Shown: piece by piece, positions 26,660 through 34,670 of the stretch
Numbering within the stretch: the first letter of the stretch is position 1
Layout: each line of letters opens with the position of its first letter
DNA from: Bacilli bacterium
GTDB lineage: Bacteria > Bacillota_I > Bacilli_A > Izemoplasmatales > Hujiaoplasmataceae
Direction: 5' to 3'
Assembly (NCBI GenBank): GCA_016935815.1
Contig: JAFGQH010000069.1
Location: 1 to 34,695, forward strand
DNA length: 34,695 nucleotides
Notes under the pieces: generated by a model
What the model was told of the DNA's origin: nothing
Database searches by the model: none
What the model saw: the letters and a program-made list of their open reading frames with translations, nothing else
Program-made: the position numbers and the translations under genes

Positions 26660-28978
26660 CTATTTGAAATAGATCACAGTCACGCCTTTGCCACCTTCAT
26701 TAGGGCCGCCAGGTCGTGAATTCTTGATCTGATTGTTTTTCTTGATATATTCTTCTACTGCTTTTTTCAAAGCACCGGTACCATAGCCGTGAATGATATA
26801 ACTGAACTCCAGGTTATTGATGAGACAGGTATCGACGAACTTGTCAATTTCATCGACCGCCTCCAAATAGCGCATGCCTCGTAAATCCAGTTCTACTTTC
26901 GCTTGACTGGTTCTGGTCACGGTTCCTCCGGATGGTTGTTTTTCTTTTTCTGGTGTCTCGATGAATTCCAAATCGGATTCTTCCAGGGTCACAGATAATG
27001 TGCCCATCAGAACTTCATATTTTCCATCAGAGAGGCGTTTATTGACGATCCCATTGCGTTGATACGGTATCAATAACACGCGGTCCCCCTCCGAGATTTT
27101 GGTGGATTTCACTTTTTGGTATTGATTGTCTTCGAAATGAATGGATTTGGATTCGTGTTTCAAACGCGCCAGTTCATGTTCCTTGAAGCTTGCGGATTTT
27201 TTCAATTCGTCCAGTTCTCGGATAATTCGTTTTGCATCGGATTCCAAGGCTTCCATTTCTTTGCGTTTTTCACGTTCCAATTGATCCATCAATTTGTTTT
27301 GGCGAATCTTTTCTTCCACATACAAATCATCGAGATGGTCTTGTTTTTCGTGCAAGACACTGATTTCGGATTTATGAGTTTGTATCGTGTTTTCCAGTTC
27401 CAAGCTTTGTGTTTCAAGTTTACGAATCAGATGAGAGATATCTGTATCAAAGGAAATCGATACTTTCTCAGCAGCTTCGATGATCGATGTATGCAATCCT
27501 AGCCGCTTTGCGATCTGCAATGCATTGGATGTGCCAGGCACACCAATTCGAAGACGATACGTCGGTCGTAAGGTTTCAATATCGAATTCCACAGAAGCAT
27601 TGACCGTATCGTCCAAATCGAACGCATAGGTCTTCAGTTCCGGATAATGGGTCGAAAACATCGCGTAAAGGTTCTTGTTTCGCAAATGATTGATAATCGA
27701 GATGGCTAAAGACGCTCCTTCTTTCGGATCGGTTCCGGAGCCGATTTCATCCAGTAATACAAGAGCGTTGGTCTTTGCGTGTTTTATAATATATGTGATA
27801 TTGGAAATATGAGACGAGAAAGTCGATAAGGATTGTTCAATGGACTGTTCATCTCCGATATCCGCAAAAATCCCACTGAAGACAATCGTCTTGGATTCTT
27901 CATCCACAGGAATCAGAATTCCGGATTGAACCATGATCGACAACAAGCCCAAGGTCTTCAAAGCTACTGTTTTACCACCGGTGTTCGGACCGGTGATGAC
28001 GATATGTCGAAAGGTGCGGAAATTGATGTCGTTTCCGACGACGATATCTTGTGAGATCAGCGGGTGCCTCGCACATTTCAAATCTATTGTGGATTTGGTC
28101 AATTCGGGTTGATGAGATCGATATTCAATCGCATGTTTCGCTTTTGCAAATACGATATCCAAATACGTAAGAATTTCCAAATTGCTTCTGAGTGGTTCCA
28201 CATCTTCTGCAATCCGTTCCGTAAGTTCCCGAAGGATCCGTTCCACTTCGGCTTTTTCTTGGGCTAGGATGCCTTGTAGTTCGTTGTTCAAGATGAAACA
28301 ACTCATCGGTTCCATAAAAACGGTCTCGCCACTGGCCGAGGAGTCATGAACGACACCTTGAAAACTGTTTTTGAATTCTGATCTGACGGGCAATACAAGA
28401 CGATTATTCCGTATCGTGATGATTGAATCGGTCAATTTGTTTGCTTCACTTCGAACCAATTGATTCATTTTGCCTTCGATTCGTTCTTCTGTTATCTTGA
28501 TTTTTTTGCGAAGCTGAGCCAGTTTACTGGAAGCTGAATCATAAATTTCTCCTTTTGGATCAATGACAGTCTCGATTGCCTCTTTGACTTTAGGAAGGCT
28601 GACAAGACGTTCATAATACTCATCCAAGGCTCCGCTCGGAATTTCCAATTGATGCACTTTCTTGATAAAAGCTATACTTCTTGCGATCGCTTCTTGATGA
28701 CTCGTGATACGCAAAAACTCTTCAATGGAAAGGACCGATCCGATTTCTGCTTTCTTGATTGCTTCTTTGATGTTGAGAACTCCGGTCATCGGCGTTGCAT
28801 CATAGCGCTCGATCATGTTCTTCGCTTGAGAAGTCTCAGTCAATAGGCGTTCGATTTCGGCTTGATCACTCATTGGTTCGATCGCCAAAACAACCGGCTT
28901 AGCCAAGTCGGTAACAGCGTAATTCTTTATTTTCAAGAGAATCTTCTCGAATTCCAATTTTTTCAAGTCCGCAAGCAT
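26660..28978 (-). CDS. mutS2: MutS2 ATPase with Smr domain
   Basis: A 772-aa MutS2, in Bacillota linked to suppression of homologous recombination and to rescue of collided ribosomes. An N-terminal helical core is followed by the ATPase with Walker A GPNTGGKT (about 330-337) and Walker B LVLLDEIGSGTDP. A long coiled coil comes next (about 500-620), and a C-terminal Smr nuclease domain holds ELDLRGMRYLEA and YIIHGYGTGALKKA. No mismatch-recognition domain is present, as expected for MutS2. A GTG three codons upstream (28987) is rejected: it is part of the AAGGTG Shine-Dalgarno that serves ATG 28978. It is the first gene of the mutS2-trx-truB-ribF-DUF697 operon and divergent from rnhC. Confidence 0.97.
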   Translation of the reverse strand: MLADLKKLEFEKILLKIKNYAVTDLAKPVVLAIEPMSDQAEIERLLTETSQAKNMIERYDATPMTGVLNIKEAIKKAEIGSVLSIEEFLRITSHQEAIARSIAFIKKVHQLEIPSGALDEYYERLVSLPKVKEAIETVIDPKGEIYDSASSKLAQLRKKIKITEERIEGKMNQLVRSEANKLTDSIITIRNNRLVLPVRSEFKNSFQGVVHDSSASGETVFMEPMSCFILNNELQGILAQEKAEVERILRELTERIAEDVEPLRSNLEILTYLDIVFAKAKHAIEYRSHQPELTKSTIDLKCARHPLISQDIVVGNDINFRTFRHIVITGPNTGGKTVALKTLGLLSIMVQSGILIPVDEESKTIVFSGIFADIGDEQSIEQSLSTFSSHISNITYIIKHAKTNALVLLDEIGSGTDPKEGASLAISIINHLRNKNLYAMFSTHYPELKTYAFDLDDTVNASVEFDIETLRPTYRLRIGVPGTSNALQIAKRLGLHTSIIEAAEKVSISFDTDISHLIRKLETQSLELENTIQTHKSEISVLHEKQDHLDDLYVEEKIRQNKLMDQLEREKRKEMEALESDAKRIIRELDELKKSASFKEHELARLKHESKSIHFEDNQYQKVKSTKISEGDRVLLIPYQRNGIVNKRLSDGKYEVLMGTLSVTLEESDLEFIETPEKEKQPSGGTVTRTSQAKVELDLRGMRYLEAVDEIDKFVDTCLINNLEFSYIIHGYGTGALKKAVEEYIKKNNQIKNSRPGGPNEGGKGVTVIYFK

Positions 28979-28997
28979 CTCATTCACCTTCTGTCTC

Positions 28998-29030
28998 TTC
29001 TATTTTAACACAGATTATGATAAAATAGAA
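28998..29030. promoter_or_regulatory. 10-bp inverted repeat between mutS2 and rnhC
   Basis: TTCTATTTTA (28998-29007) and TAAAATAGAA (29021-29030) are exact inverted repeats with a 13-nt spacer in the 67-bp divergent intergenic region. Each arm contains TAAAAT on the strand of its gene, so these could be the two -10 boxes of back-to-back promoters, or an operator. Neither promoter has a convincing -35. Confidence 0.5.
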
Positions 29031-29045
29031 CGAGGAGTTGAGACA

Positions 29046-29948
29046 ATGAATTACGATTTGACAATCGATAAACACAATCTCGGGAAATTCGTTTCCTATT
29101 ACCATCCGTTTCTAGAAACCACTAGTGATCCTAGAATCCTTTACTCGTTCAAAAGTCCAGAATTCAAGATCATCGTGTACAACAGTCATAAAGTCCTATT
29201 CCAGGGAAAACAAGCATATGAAGAATATGCTCTTTGGGCGGATCACTTTGGTCAGGATAAAGTATCACCGATTGACTCAACGGCTTATGTCAATGAGTAT
29301 TATGCCAACGCTGTGATCGGTTCCGATGAAGTCGGCACCGGTGATTTCTTTGGTCCTGTCGTCGTCTGTGCTGCTTACGTCAATCCGGCGGATTATGAGA
29401 CTTTGGACGAACTCGGAGTACGCGACTCCAAAGCGTTATCAGACAAGCAGATCATTGCCATGGGAAATGAATTGATTCAAAATGTATCCTACCATGTCCT
29501 TGTATTGTCGCCTGAGAAATTCAACGAATTGACCAACAAAGGCTATAATATGAATAAAATCAAAGCTTATCTACACAATCATGCGATCAAAAAAATGGTT
29601 CAGAAAACCAAGAAATTCGACTATGTGATTTTAGATGAATTTTGTTCCAAAGAGAATTACTTCGAGTACTTGAAGGATGAAGATGCTTACAAACAAATCC
29701 GATTTCATACCAAGGCCGAGGGAATTCATAAAGCGGTGGCAGTCGCTTCCATCATTGCCAGATATAAATTCGTCTTGGAGATGGACCGCATATCCAAACA
29801 GATCGGTATCGTTTTGCCTAAAGGCAGTGGACCGACCGCGGATGCGATTGGAAAACTGATCTATTTGCAACATGGAATTGATTTCTTTCAAACCATCGCC
29901 AAAGTCAGTTTCAAGAACATGAAGCGAATCACCGGCGAAACCGAATAA
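29046..29948 (+). CDS. rnhC: ribonuclease HIII
   Basis: A 300-aa RNase HIII, which cuts RNA in RNA/DNA hybrids. The N-terminal TBP-like substrate-binding domain (about 1-80) distinguishes it from RNase HII. The catalytic domain has Asp94 and Glu95 in GSDEVGTGDFFGP, GVRDSKALSD (Asp127) and Asp197 in YVILDEF, followed by KAVAVASIIARYKF. GAGGAG (29032-29037) lies eight bases before ATG. It stands alone on the + strand, divergent from mutS2; in Bacillus subtilis rnhC is also divergent from the operon that contains mutSB. It ends at a terminator shared with the ABC operon. Confidence 0.97.
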   Translation: MNYDLTIDKHNLGKFVSYYHPFLETTSDPRILYSFKSPEFKIIVYNSHKVLFQGKQAYEEYALWADHFGQDKVSPIDSTAYVNEYYANAVIGSDEVGTGDFFGPVVVCAAYVNPADYETLDELGVRDSKALSDKQIIAMGNELIQNVSYHVLVLSPEKFNELTNKGYNMNKIKAYLHNHAIKKMVQKTKKFDYVILDEFCSKENYFEYLKDEDAYKQIRFHTKAEGIHKAVAVASIIARYKFVLEMDRISKQIGIVLPKGSGPTADAIGKLIYLQHGIDFFQTIAKVSFKNMKRITGETE

Positions 29949-29954
29949 ATAAAC

Positions 29955-29983
29955 AAAAAGGCTTATCCATTGATAAGCCTTTT
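29955..29983 (+). terminator. bidirectional terminator between rnhC and the ABC operon
   Basis: AAAGGCTTATC (29957-29967) and GATAAGCCTTT (29972-29982) form a perfect 11-bp stem with a CATT loop. There is a T-run on + and an A-run (T on -) at 29955-29959, so it can end both convergent transcripts. Confidence 0.88.
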
Positions 29984-29996
29984 GCTTGTCTTTCTG

Positions 29997-30188
29997 CTAT
30001 AGAACGATTCCCAGAACCAAAGCAGCCACTCCGAATACCAATACAAGGATTTGTACTCCGAGATCACCTTTGAACATTTTCTTCATGATCTCAATTTTCT
30101 TGAGGTTCCAGATGAACGGCGGTTTCAGTAACCCGATATACAGACAGAAAATACCATAAATAATCAATACATAATTCCACCAAGCCAT
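29997..30188 (-). CDS. 63-aa two-helix membrane protein of the ABC operon
   Basis: Not recognised. It has 63 aa with two hydrophobic segments (about 5-21 and 43-62) joined by a short basic loop (NLKKIEIMKKMFKGD). It starts MAWWNYVLIIYG behind a perfect AGGAGG. It lies 11 bp after the second permease and ends just before the operon terminator, so it is the last cistron of the TetR-controlled transporter operon. Probably a small membrane accessory or modulator of the transporter, by context only. Confidence 0.72.
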   Translation of the reverse strand: MAWWNYVLIIYGIFCLYIGLLKPPFIWNLKKIEIMKKMFKGDLGVQILVLVFGVAALVLGIVL

Positions 30189-30199
30189 AGTAATACCTC

Positions 30200-30928
30200 C
30201 TATATATTTGCTTTCTTAGCGAACAGTTTGAACAACAACCAGGATGCGAAGATATTATATACGATTCCCGCAAAGAAATAGACTAGGAATGTAAAAGTCA
30301 ATTGGTCATTGTAGATTGGAAGCATCTCCATTTGAATCATTCTGGCTGGCCAGAACGATGGTGAGAAAATTAGAAATACTTCTTTCCAAGTAAAGACAAA
30401 GAAGACAAGAACCGGTAATAATAAGATCAGTCCTGAAGTCTTCATAATGACGAATCCTTCAACTTTGTTTCTGGCGAATGAATTCACCATCAAAGCCAGA
30501 AACGGTCCCTGTAAAGCCGCAACCAAAGAAATCAGGAAGATCGAACCAAATGTTGAATCTGGAAGAAATCGCGTTGCGTAGATCAATAGAATCGTCGCAA
30601 ACAGCCCAAAGACATAGGTGATGATCATCTTGAGAACGACGTAGAAACGGACTGAGACGGGTGTGATTTTCAAACTCATCAAGACATTGTCGTCTCGGTC
30701 ATCCAAAAGCGTAAACGCAGTAACAGCTCCAAAGATGTACCCGGTCATGATGATCATGAACATGGCGACAATCTTGGCGACCGGATTGGTCGGCGCTACA
30801 CTCTCTTCGATGATTGGTATGACATAATAACCGATGACTCCGATTATGACAGGGAAGAATACAAAAAAGATATTCATCTTATCCCGTAAAATACCAGATA
30901 GTTCGGATTTTACTACTGTTTTAAACAT
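30200..30928 (-). CDS. ABC-2 type export permease (second subunit)
   Basis: A 242-aa membrane protein with an N-terminal cytosolic helix (MFKTVVKSELSGILRDK) followed by about six membrane helices, the ABC-2 export permease layout. The start MFKTVVKSEL and the paired-permease context resemble the permeases annotated as fluoroquinolone exporters in Bacillota, but the substrate cannot be read from sequence. It begins 6 nt after the previous permease, with GGGGTG as ribosome binding site inside that gene's end. It works with the other permease and the shared ATPase. Confidence 0.85.
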   Translation of the reverse strand: MFKTVVKSELSGILRDKMNIFFVFFPVIIGVIGYYVIPIIEESVAPTNPVAKIVAMFMIIMTGYIFGAVTAFTLLDDRDDNVLMSLKITPVSVRFYVVLKMIITYVFGLFATILLIYATRFLPDSTFGSIFLISLVAALQGPFLALMVNSFARNKVEGFVIMKTSGLILLLPVLVFFVFTWKEVFLIFSPSFWPARMIQMEMLPIYNDQLTFTFLVYFFAGIVYNIFASWLLFKLFAKKANI

Positions 30929-30934
30929 AATGGA

Positions 30935-31672
30935 TTACACCCCACTTTGACGTATCGAGTAATCATGGAATTTAGGCAAAACCAGAAAACGATACACTAG
31001 AACAGTACCGATGAGCAGGTATGCCAAGCTGAAGTAATATTGCCATTCGAATACGTAATCTTTAAAGCCTCCACCGATCAGTTCAGCACCGGCTTGGAAT
31101 GGATTGATCACAAGAACATATTGGAACCAATCCGCTGTAATGACATGCACTTCATATAGTAAACTAGGTATCAAAAGCGCAAATGCGAAGATCATGATGT
31201 TGACCAGCATTCCCGTGAAGTTCTTTTGAAAATAGGCCATATAATAACCAAATATCGTGAAAAAAGTTGTGGTCACAACGATACCGACAAAAATCAAGAA
31301 GTAATTGAGCTTCACGTCTTTTAACAAGACGAAAGCGATGATGATGAGTACCGATGAAAACAGGTTGTGGATGGTATTTGCCAAGACCTTGGACAAGACC
31401 AGTTCGGCGTTGGTCGACGGTGTGACCAACATCGTGGAAATGGTGAATTCACTCTTTTCAAAGAACATCACCGAACCGATGTACATGATGCTCATCATCG
31501 ATGCATCCACCAACAAAACCATTGGTAACAGCGTTGCGAGAATTGTGCTGTTCACGAAATACAGCATAACTCCCCAGATGATTGCGACCAAGATGCTGAT
31601 CGCGAATATATTATATTTATTTAAACGTAACAATTCTCCTTTGACCAAGACCCAGACTCTACTCGCTTTCAT
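30935..31672 (-). CDS. ABC-2 type export permease (first subunit)
   Basis: A 245-aa membrane protein with about six helices; the N-terminus VWVLVKGELLRLNKYNIFA is the cytosolic elbow helix common in ABC-2 exporters. Its ATG overlaps the end of the ATPase gene by 14 bases, indicating strict coupling. Two different permeases of similar size and one ATPase suggest a heterodimeric exporter served by an ATPase homodimer. The substrate is unknown; a toxic amphiphile or antibiotic is likely given the TetR control. Confidence 0.86.
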   Translation of the reverse strand: MKASRVWVLVKGELLRLNKYNIFAISILVAIIWGVMLYFVNSTILATLLPMVLLVDASMMSIMYIGSVMFFEKSEFTISTMLVTPSTNAELVLSKVLANTIHNLFSSVLIIIAFVLLKDVKLNYFLIFVGIVVTTTFFTIFGYYMAYFQKNFTGMLVNIMIFAFALLIPSLLYEVHVITADWFQYVLVINPFQAGAELIGGGFKDYVFEWQYYFSLAYLLIGTVLVYRFLVLPKFHDYSIRQSGV

Positions 31673-32522
31673 CGCGTAGTCCTACTCCGGTTACTTTGAT
31701 GAAGATATCTTCCAAAGTGGTTTCACCACTGTGGATTGTTTCAATGTCCTTGGTCTGAAGGAGCGTCAGAAATTCTTCATTCTTGCCAATGTTGTCCATC
31801 GGGAATTCTCTGGTGATAGTCTTGCCGTTTTCTTTGTATTCCACCCTCAATTCGCGTTTCCCATAGCGGATCTTGAGATTTCTAGGAGAATCGATCTCTT
31901 TGATTTCTCCGTCAACGATAAATGCGACGCGATCACAGAGTTGATCGATGTCTGACATGATGTGGCTAGTGATGAAAACCGTACCCCCAGCATCACGAAA
32001 TTCCTTGACCAAATCCTTGAGGATTTTGGCGTTGGCTGGGTCGATTCCGTTGGTTGGTTCATCGAGAAACAACATCTTCGGTTCGTTGAGCAAAGCTCTG
32101 ACGATGTTCAATCGGATTTTCATTCCTTTGGAGAATTCTCCGACCATTTTGTCTTTGGATTCCCATAAACCGACACGTTTCATCAAGGTCTCGACATCCG
32201 CATTGCGTTTGTAGAGCTTCAAGAAGAAATTGATGTTTTCCATCGCTGTCATCTTGGAGAAATGGATTGGCATCTCGAAGCTGACTCCAATGTCCTCATA
32301 GAAATCATTGCCAAATTCGGATACATCTTTCCCACTATAGGAAATCTTGCCCCGATAATCCTCTAGGATTTTGATGAGGATTTTTTGAGTCGTACTCTTT
32401 CCGGCTCCACTTGGACCTAAAAATCCAAAGATTTCGCCTTCCTTGATTTCAAAACTGATGCCCTTGATGACATCGTCTTTGTTTTTGGGATACTTGAATC
32501 GTAAGTCTTCTACTTTATACAT
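31659..32522 (-). CDS. ABC transporter ATP-binding protein (DrrA-like)
   Basis: A 287-aa nucleotide-binding subunit. Walker A is LGPSGAGKST (about 35-44), the signature is the variant EFSKGMKIRL instead of LSGGQ, Walker B is MLFLDEPTNGIDP, and the switch His is in FITSH. A C-terminal extension of about 80 residues is typical of DrrA/CcmA-type export ATPases. An in-frame start seven codons upstream is rejected because AAAGGAG lies between it and ATG 32522. The chosen ATG overlaps the tetR stop by eight bases (ATGTATAA). It energises the two permeases that follow. Confidence 0.93.
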   Translation of the reverse strand: MYKVEDLRFKYPKNKDDVIKGISFEIKEGEIFGFLGPSGAGKSTTQKILIKILEDYRGKISYSGKDVSEFGNDFYEDIGVSFEMPIHFSKMTAMENINFFLKLYKRNADVETLMKRVGLWESKDKMVGEFSKGMKIRLNIVRALLNEPKMLFLDEPTNGIDPANAKILKDLVKEFRDAGGTVFITSHIMSDIDQLCDRVAFIVDGEIKEIDSPRNLKIRYGKRELRVEYKENGKTITREFPMDNIGKNEEFLTLLQTKDIETIHSGETTLEDIFIKVTGVGLRDESE

Positions 32523-33162
32523 TAGCGTCTCCTTTCGTAACACCGTGTTTGATGATGCTGATGATTTGAGTAATGCGTTGTTTCATTTTATCATAATCGA
32601 GTTCTTCGACGCTGATTCCGAATTCATCCAAGGAAACATTCAGCGTCAAGTCGATGACAATTTTGGCGAACACATAGGGATCGATATCAGAACGCAATCT
32701 GCCTTTGGCTTGATCGTTCTTGATATAGTCGACATAGTATGTATTCGCATACTCCAAAGATGTTTTCACCATCTGGTCATAGATCTCCCCTTTGGAATCG
32801 ATGACATGGCTGAATACTTTGACAAAACGTGGATTTTCGATTGCGAACCTTGTCCCTGCCGTGAACAACTCTTCGAACAATACCAGAAACGGCTTGTCCT
32901 CGGGATTCGGTAATAAATCACTCAAGTATTCCATTTTCTTGTCTTTGACAAGTTCGAAGATATAGTAGAACAAATCGTATTTATCTTCAAAATACTGATA
33001 GAAAGACCCTCTTGGAATACCGGCTGCTCTTACGATGTTGGAGAGTTTGGCATGTTCGAATTGATTATTCGAGAACTCATCCATCGCTGCATTGATAATG
33101 CGATCCTTTTTGTCTTGATCAAGATTCAAAAATGTTTGTGTAGGAATAGTATCGCCTCCCAT
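32515..33162 (-). CDS. TetR-family transcriptional regulator
   Basis: A 215-aa repressor. The N-terminal helix-turn-helix domain is typical (KDRIINAAMDEFSNNQFEHA...LSNIVRAAGIPRGSFYQYFEDK read in two parts, about 19-62), followed by an all-helical ligand/dimer domain. It is the first gene of the export operon and overlaps the ATPase start. Two TGACA-N4-TGTCA palindromes flank the promoter, so autorepression with ligand induction is strongly suggested. The start is debatable: ATG 33162 has AAGGG six bases upstream inside the operator, but homologues usually begin MPTQTF-like, which here reads IPTQTF. The ATT codon at 33147 has GGGAGG seven bases upstream. A non-canonical ATT start (210 aa) is therefore possible. 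Confidence 0.93.
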   Translation of the reverse strand: MGGDTIPTQTFLNLDQDKKDRIINAAMDEFSNNQFEHAKLSNIVRAAGIPRGSFYQYFEDKYDLFYYIFELVKDKKMEYLSDLLPNPEDKPFLVLFEELFTAGTRFAIENPRFVKVFSHVIDSKGEIYDQMVKTSLEYANTYYVDYIKNDQAKGRLRSDIDPYVFAKIVIDLTLNVSLDEFGISVEELDYDKMKQRITQIISIIKHGVTKGDANV

Positions 33163-33163
33163 A

Positions 33164-33177
33164 TGACACCCTTGTCA
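33164..33177. promoter_or_regulatory. TetR operator O1
   Basis: TGACACCCTTGTCA: TGACA / TGTCA arms with a 4-nt centre. It lies between the predicted transcription start (about 33178) and the tetR ATG, so a bound repressor would block initiation or clearance. Confidence 0.8.
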
Positions 33178-33184
33178 CATGGAT

Positions 33185-33213
33185 AGTATACAATACTTTG
33201 AAAGCGCCGTCAA
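33185..33213 (-). promoter_or_regulatory. promoter of the tetR-ABC operon
   Basis: On the - strand TTGACG (33213-33208), 17-bp spacer, TATACT (33190-33185): a near-consensus sigma-A promoter. Initiation near 33178 leaves a leader of only about 16 nt. Confidence 0.85.
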
Positions 33214-33220
33214 TAGAAAA

Positions 33221-33234
33221 TGACAACCTTGTCA
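33221..33234. promoter_or_regulatory. TetR operator O2
   Basis: TGACAACCTTGTCA: the same palindrome as O1 with centre ACCT instead of CCCT. It sits 7 bp upstream of the -35 box; O1 and O2 centres are 57 bp apart. Confidence 0.8.
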
Positions 33235-33255
33235 TATATTATCCCAAAAAGCAAG

Positions 33256-33279
33256 AAAAAAACCGCCGAAAAGACGGTT
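33256..33279 (-). terminator. lspA-rluD terminator
   Basis: On the - strand AACCGTC and GGCGGTT (one U-G pair) form a 7-bp stem around TTTTC, followed by a run of seven T. The stem overlaps the rluD stop codon. Confidence 0.82.
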
Positions 33280-34186
33280 ATTGGTTTCGTAATTGCTCGA
33301 GTTCATCCAAAAATGGTTGTGGTAATGGAGAATCGAATTCCATGAATTCTTTGGTAATAGGATGTGTGAAGCCTAATGTCTTTGCATGCAAGAATTGGCC
33401 GAAATCGGTATTTTTAGCCGATCCGTACACATGATCTCCTGCCAAAGGATTCCCGATATATGCCATGTGAACTCGGATTTGGTGAGTTCTTCCCGTTTCC
33501 AAAATACATTTGATCAAGGATTTCTGTTGGAAGGTTTCCAAGACCTCAAAGTGTGTCACCGCTGGTCTGCCGTTGGCGATGACAGCCATTTTCAAACGGT
33601 TGCGCGGATCTCTTCCGATCGGCGCATTGATTTTTCCGCGTTTGTTTTTGATCACACCTTCGACCAATGCGATGTACTCTCTCTTGGTTTCTTTTTGTTT
33701 CAGTTCTTCTGCCAAGATGTTGTGAGCTTTATTGGTTTTCGCAATCATCAACAATCCCGAGGTATCCTTGTCGATTCGATGGACGATTCCGGGACGTTCT
33801 TCCCCATTGACATCGGATAACTGGTTGATGTGGTACATCAAACCATTCACCAAAGTATCGGTGTAATGCCCTGGTGCTGGATGGACGACCAGTCCGGATG
33901 GTTTGTTCACCACAAGAACATCATTGTCTTCGTAAACAATATCCAAATCCATCTTTTGTGGCACGATATCCCAATCGAACACATCGATATCGGTGATTTC
34001 GATGAGATCACCTTTCTTGACTTTATAACTGGACTTCACAGGATTCCCATTGACAAAAACCCGGGATTCTTCAATCAGTTTTTGAATCGTACTTCTTGAT
34101 AGTTCCGATTCCCTTTGACTCAAGAATTTATCGATTCGTTCCGTTATGTCCGTATCTTGGACCAAATATTCCAAATAGTTATCCAT
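33278..34186 (-). CDS. rluD: RluA/RluD-family rRNA pseudouridine synthase
   Basis: A 302-aa pseudouridine synthase, probably for 23S rRNA. An N-terminal S4 RNA-binding domain (about 14-70, IDKFLSQRE...VFVNGNPVKSSYKVKKGD in parts) precedes the catalytic domain with VVNKPSGLVVHPAPGH and HRIDKDTSGLL (136-146, catalytic Asp139), then GRTHQIRVHMA. A longer frame starting 21 codons upstream is rejected: AAGGAAG sits seven bases before ATG 34186, which overlaps the lspA stop by eight bases (ATGGATAA). The lspA-rluD pair corresponds to lspA-ylyB of Bacillus subtilis. The exact target (RluD-type sites or others) is not readable. Confidence 0.93.
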   Translation of the reverse strand: MDNYLEYLVQDTDITERIDKFLSQRESELSRSTIQKLIEESRVFVNGNPVKSSYKVKKGDLIEITDIDVFDWDIVPQKMDLDIVYEDNDVLVVNKPSGLVVHPAPGHYTDTLVNGLMYHINQLSDVNGEERPGIVHRIDKDTSGLLMIAKTNKAHNILAEELKQKETKREYIALVEGVIKNKRGKINAPIGRDPRNRLKMAVIANGRPAVTHFEVLETFQQKSLIKCILETGRTHQIRVHMAYIGNPLAGDHVYGSAKNTDFGQFLHAKTLGFTHPITKEFMEFDSPLPQPFLDELEQLRNQ

Positions 34187-34670
34187 GGATTTTCTTCCTT
34201 TTTGGTTCCAAAATGAATTGGTCGAAAATAAAGAGTGCGATTCCGACATTCAAACAGATATCGGCAATATTGAAGACATAACTCCAAATGCCTCTGAAGT
34301 CGATGAAATCCACGACATTGTGATCTGGTTGGAAAATCCGATCGATCGCATTCCCAAACGCTCCCGCAATCAACAACGCCAAACTCAAAGAATACCAGAA
34401 GGTTTTCTTGTCCTTGAAATCGTTCTTGATAAACATGATTGAAAAGATTACAATCGCGATCCCCATGACAACCAAGAAGATAACATAAGTGTCAGCCAAC
34501 CCTTGAAATACCCCAAATACGGCTCCCGAATTGCGGACATAAGTGAAATGGAAGAAATCCTGGATGATTGGCATCGTATCGCCTTCCAAAGCAAAATGAC
34601 TCACGACCCAAAACTTCGTGAGTTGATCCAATCCGATCAATGCGATTATCAAAACGATCCAAGCAATCAT
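34179..34670 (-). CDS. lspA: lipoprotein signal peptidase II LspA
   Basis: A 163-aa inner-membrane aspartyl protease that cleaves prolipoprotein signal peptides after lipidation. Four membrane helices are visible (about 2-23, 58-80, 91-109, 131-152). Family boxes are LIGLDQLTKFWV, RNSGAVFGVF, AGAFGNAIDRIF with catalytic Asp110, and FNIADICLNVG with catalytic Asp137. ATG follows AAGGTGAT. The stop overlaps the rluD start. Its presence shows that this organism exports lipoproteins. The promoter is not visible in the last 25 bases of the window. Confidence 0.97.
   Translation of the reverse strand: MIAWIVLIIALIGLDQLTKFWVVSHFALEGDTMPIIQDFFHFTYVRNSGAVFGVFQGLADTYVIFLVVMGIAIVIFSIMFIKNDFKDKKTFWYSLSLALLIAGAFGNAIDRIFQPDHNVVDFIDFRGIWSYVFNIADICLNVGIALFIFDQFILEPKRKKIHG

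Noticed and set aside
34187-34249. 21-codon N-terminal extension of RluD
   Set aside because: It overlaps lspA coding sequence and lacks family similarity; AAGGAAG points to ATG 34186.
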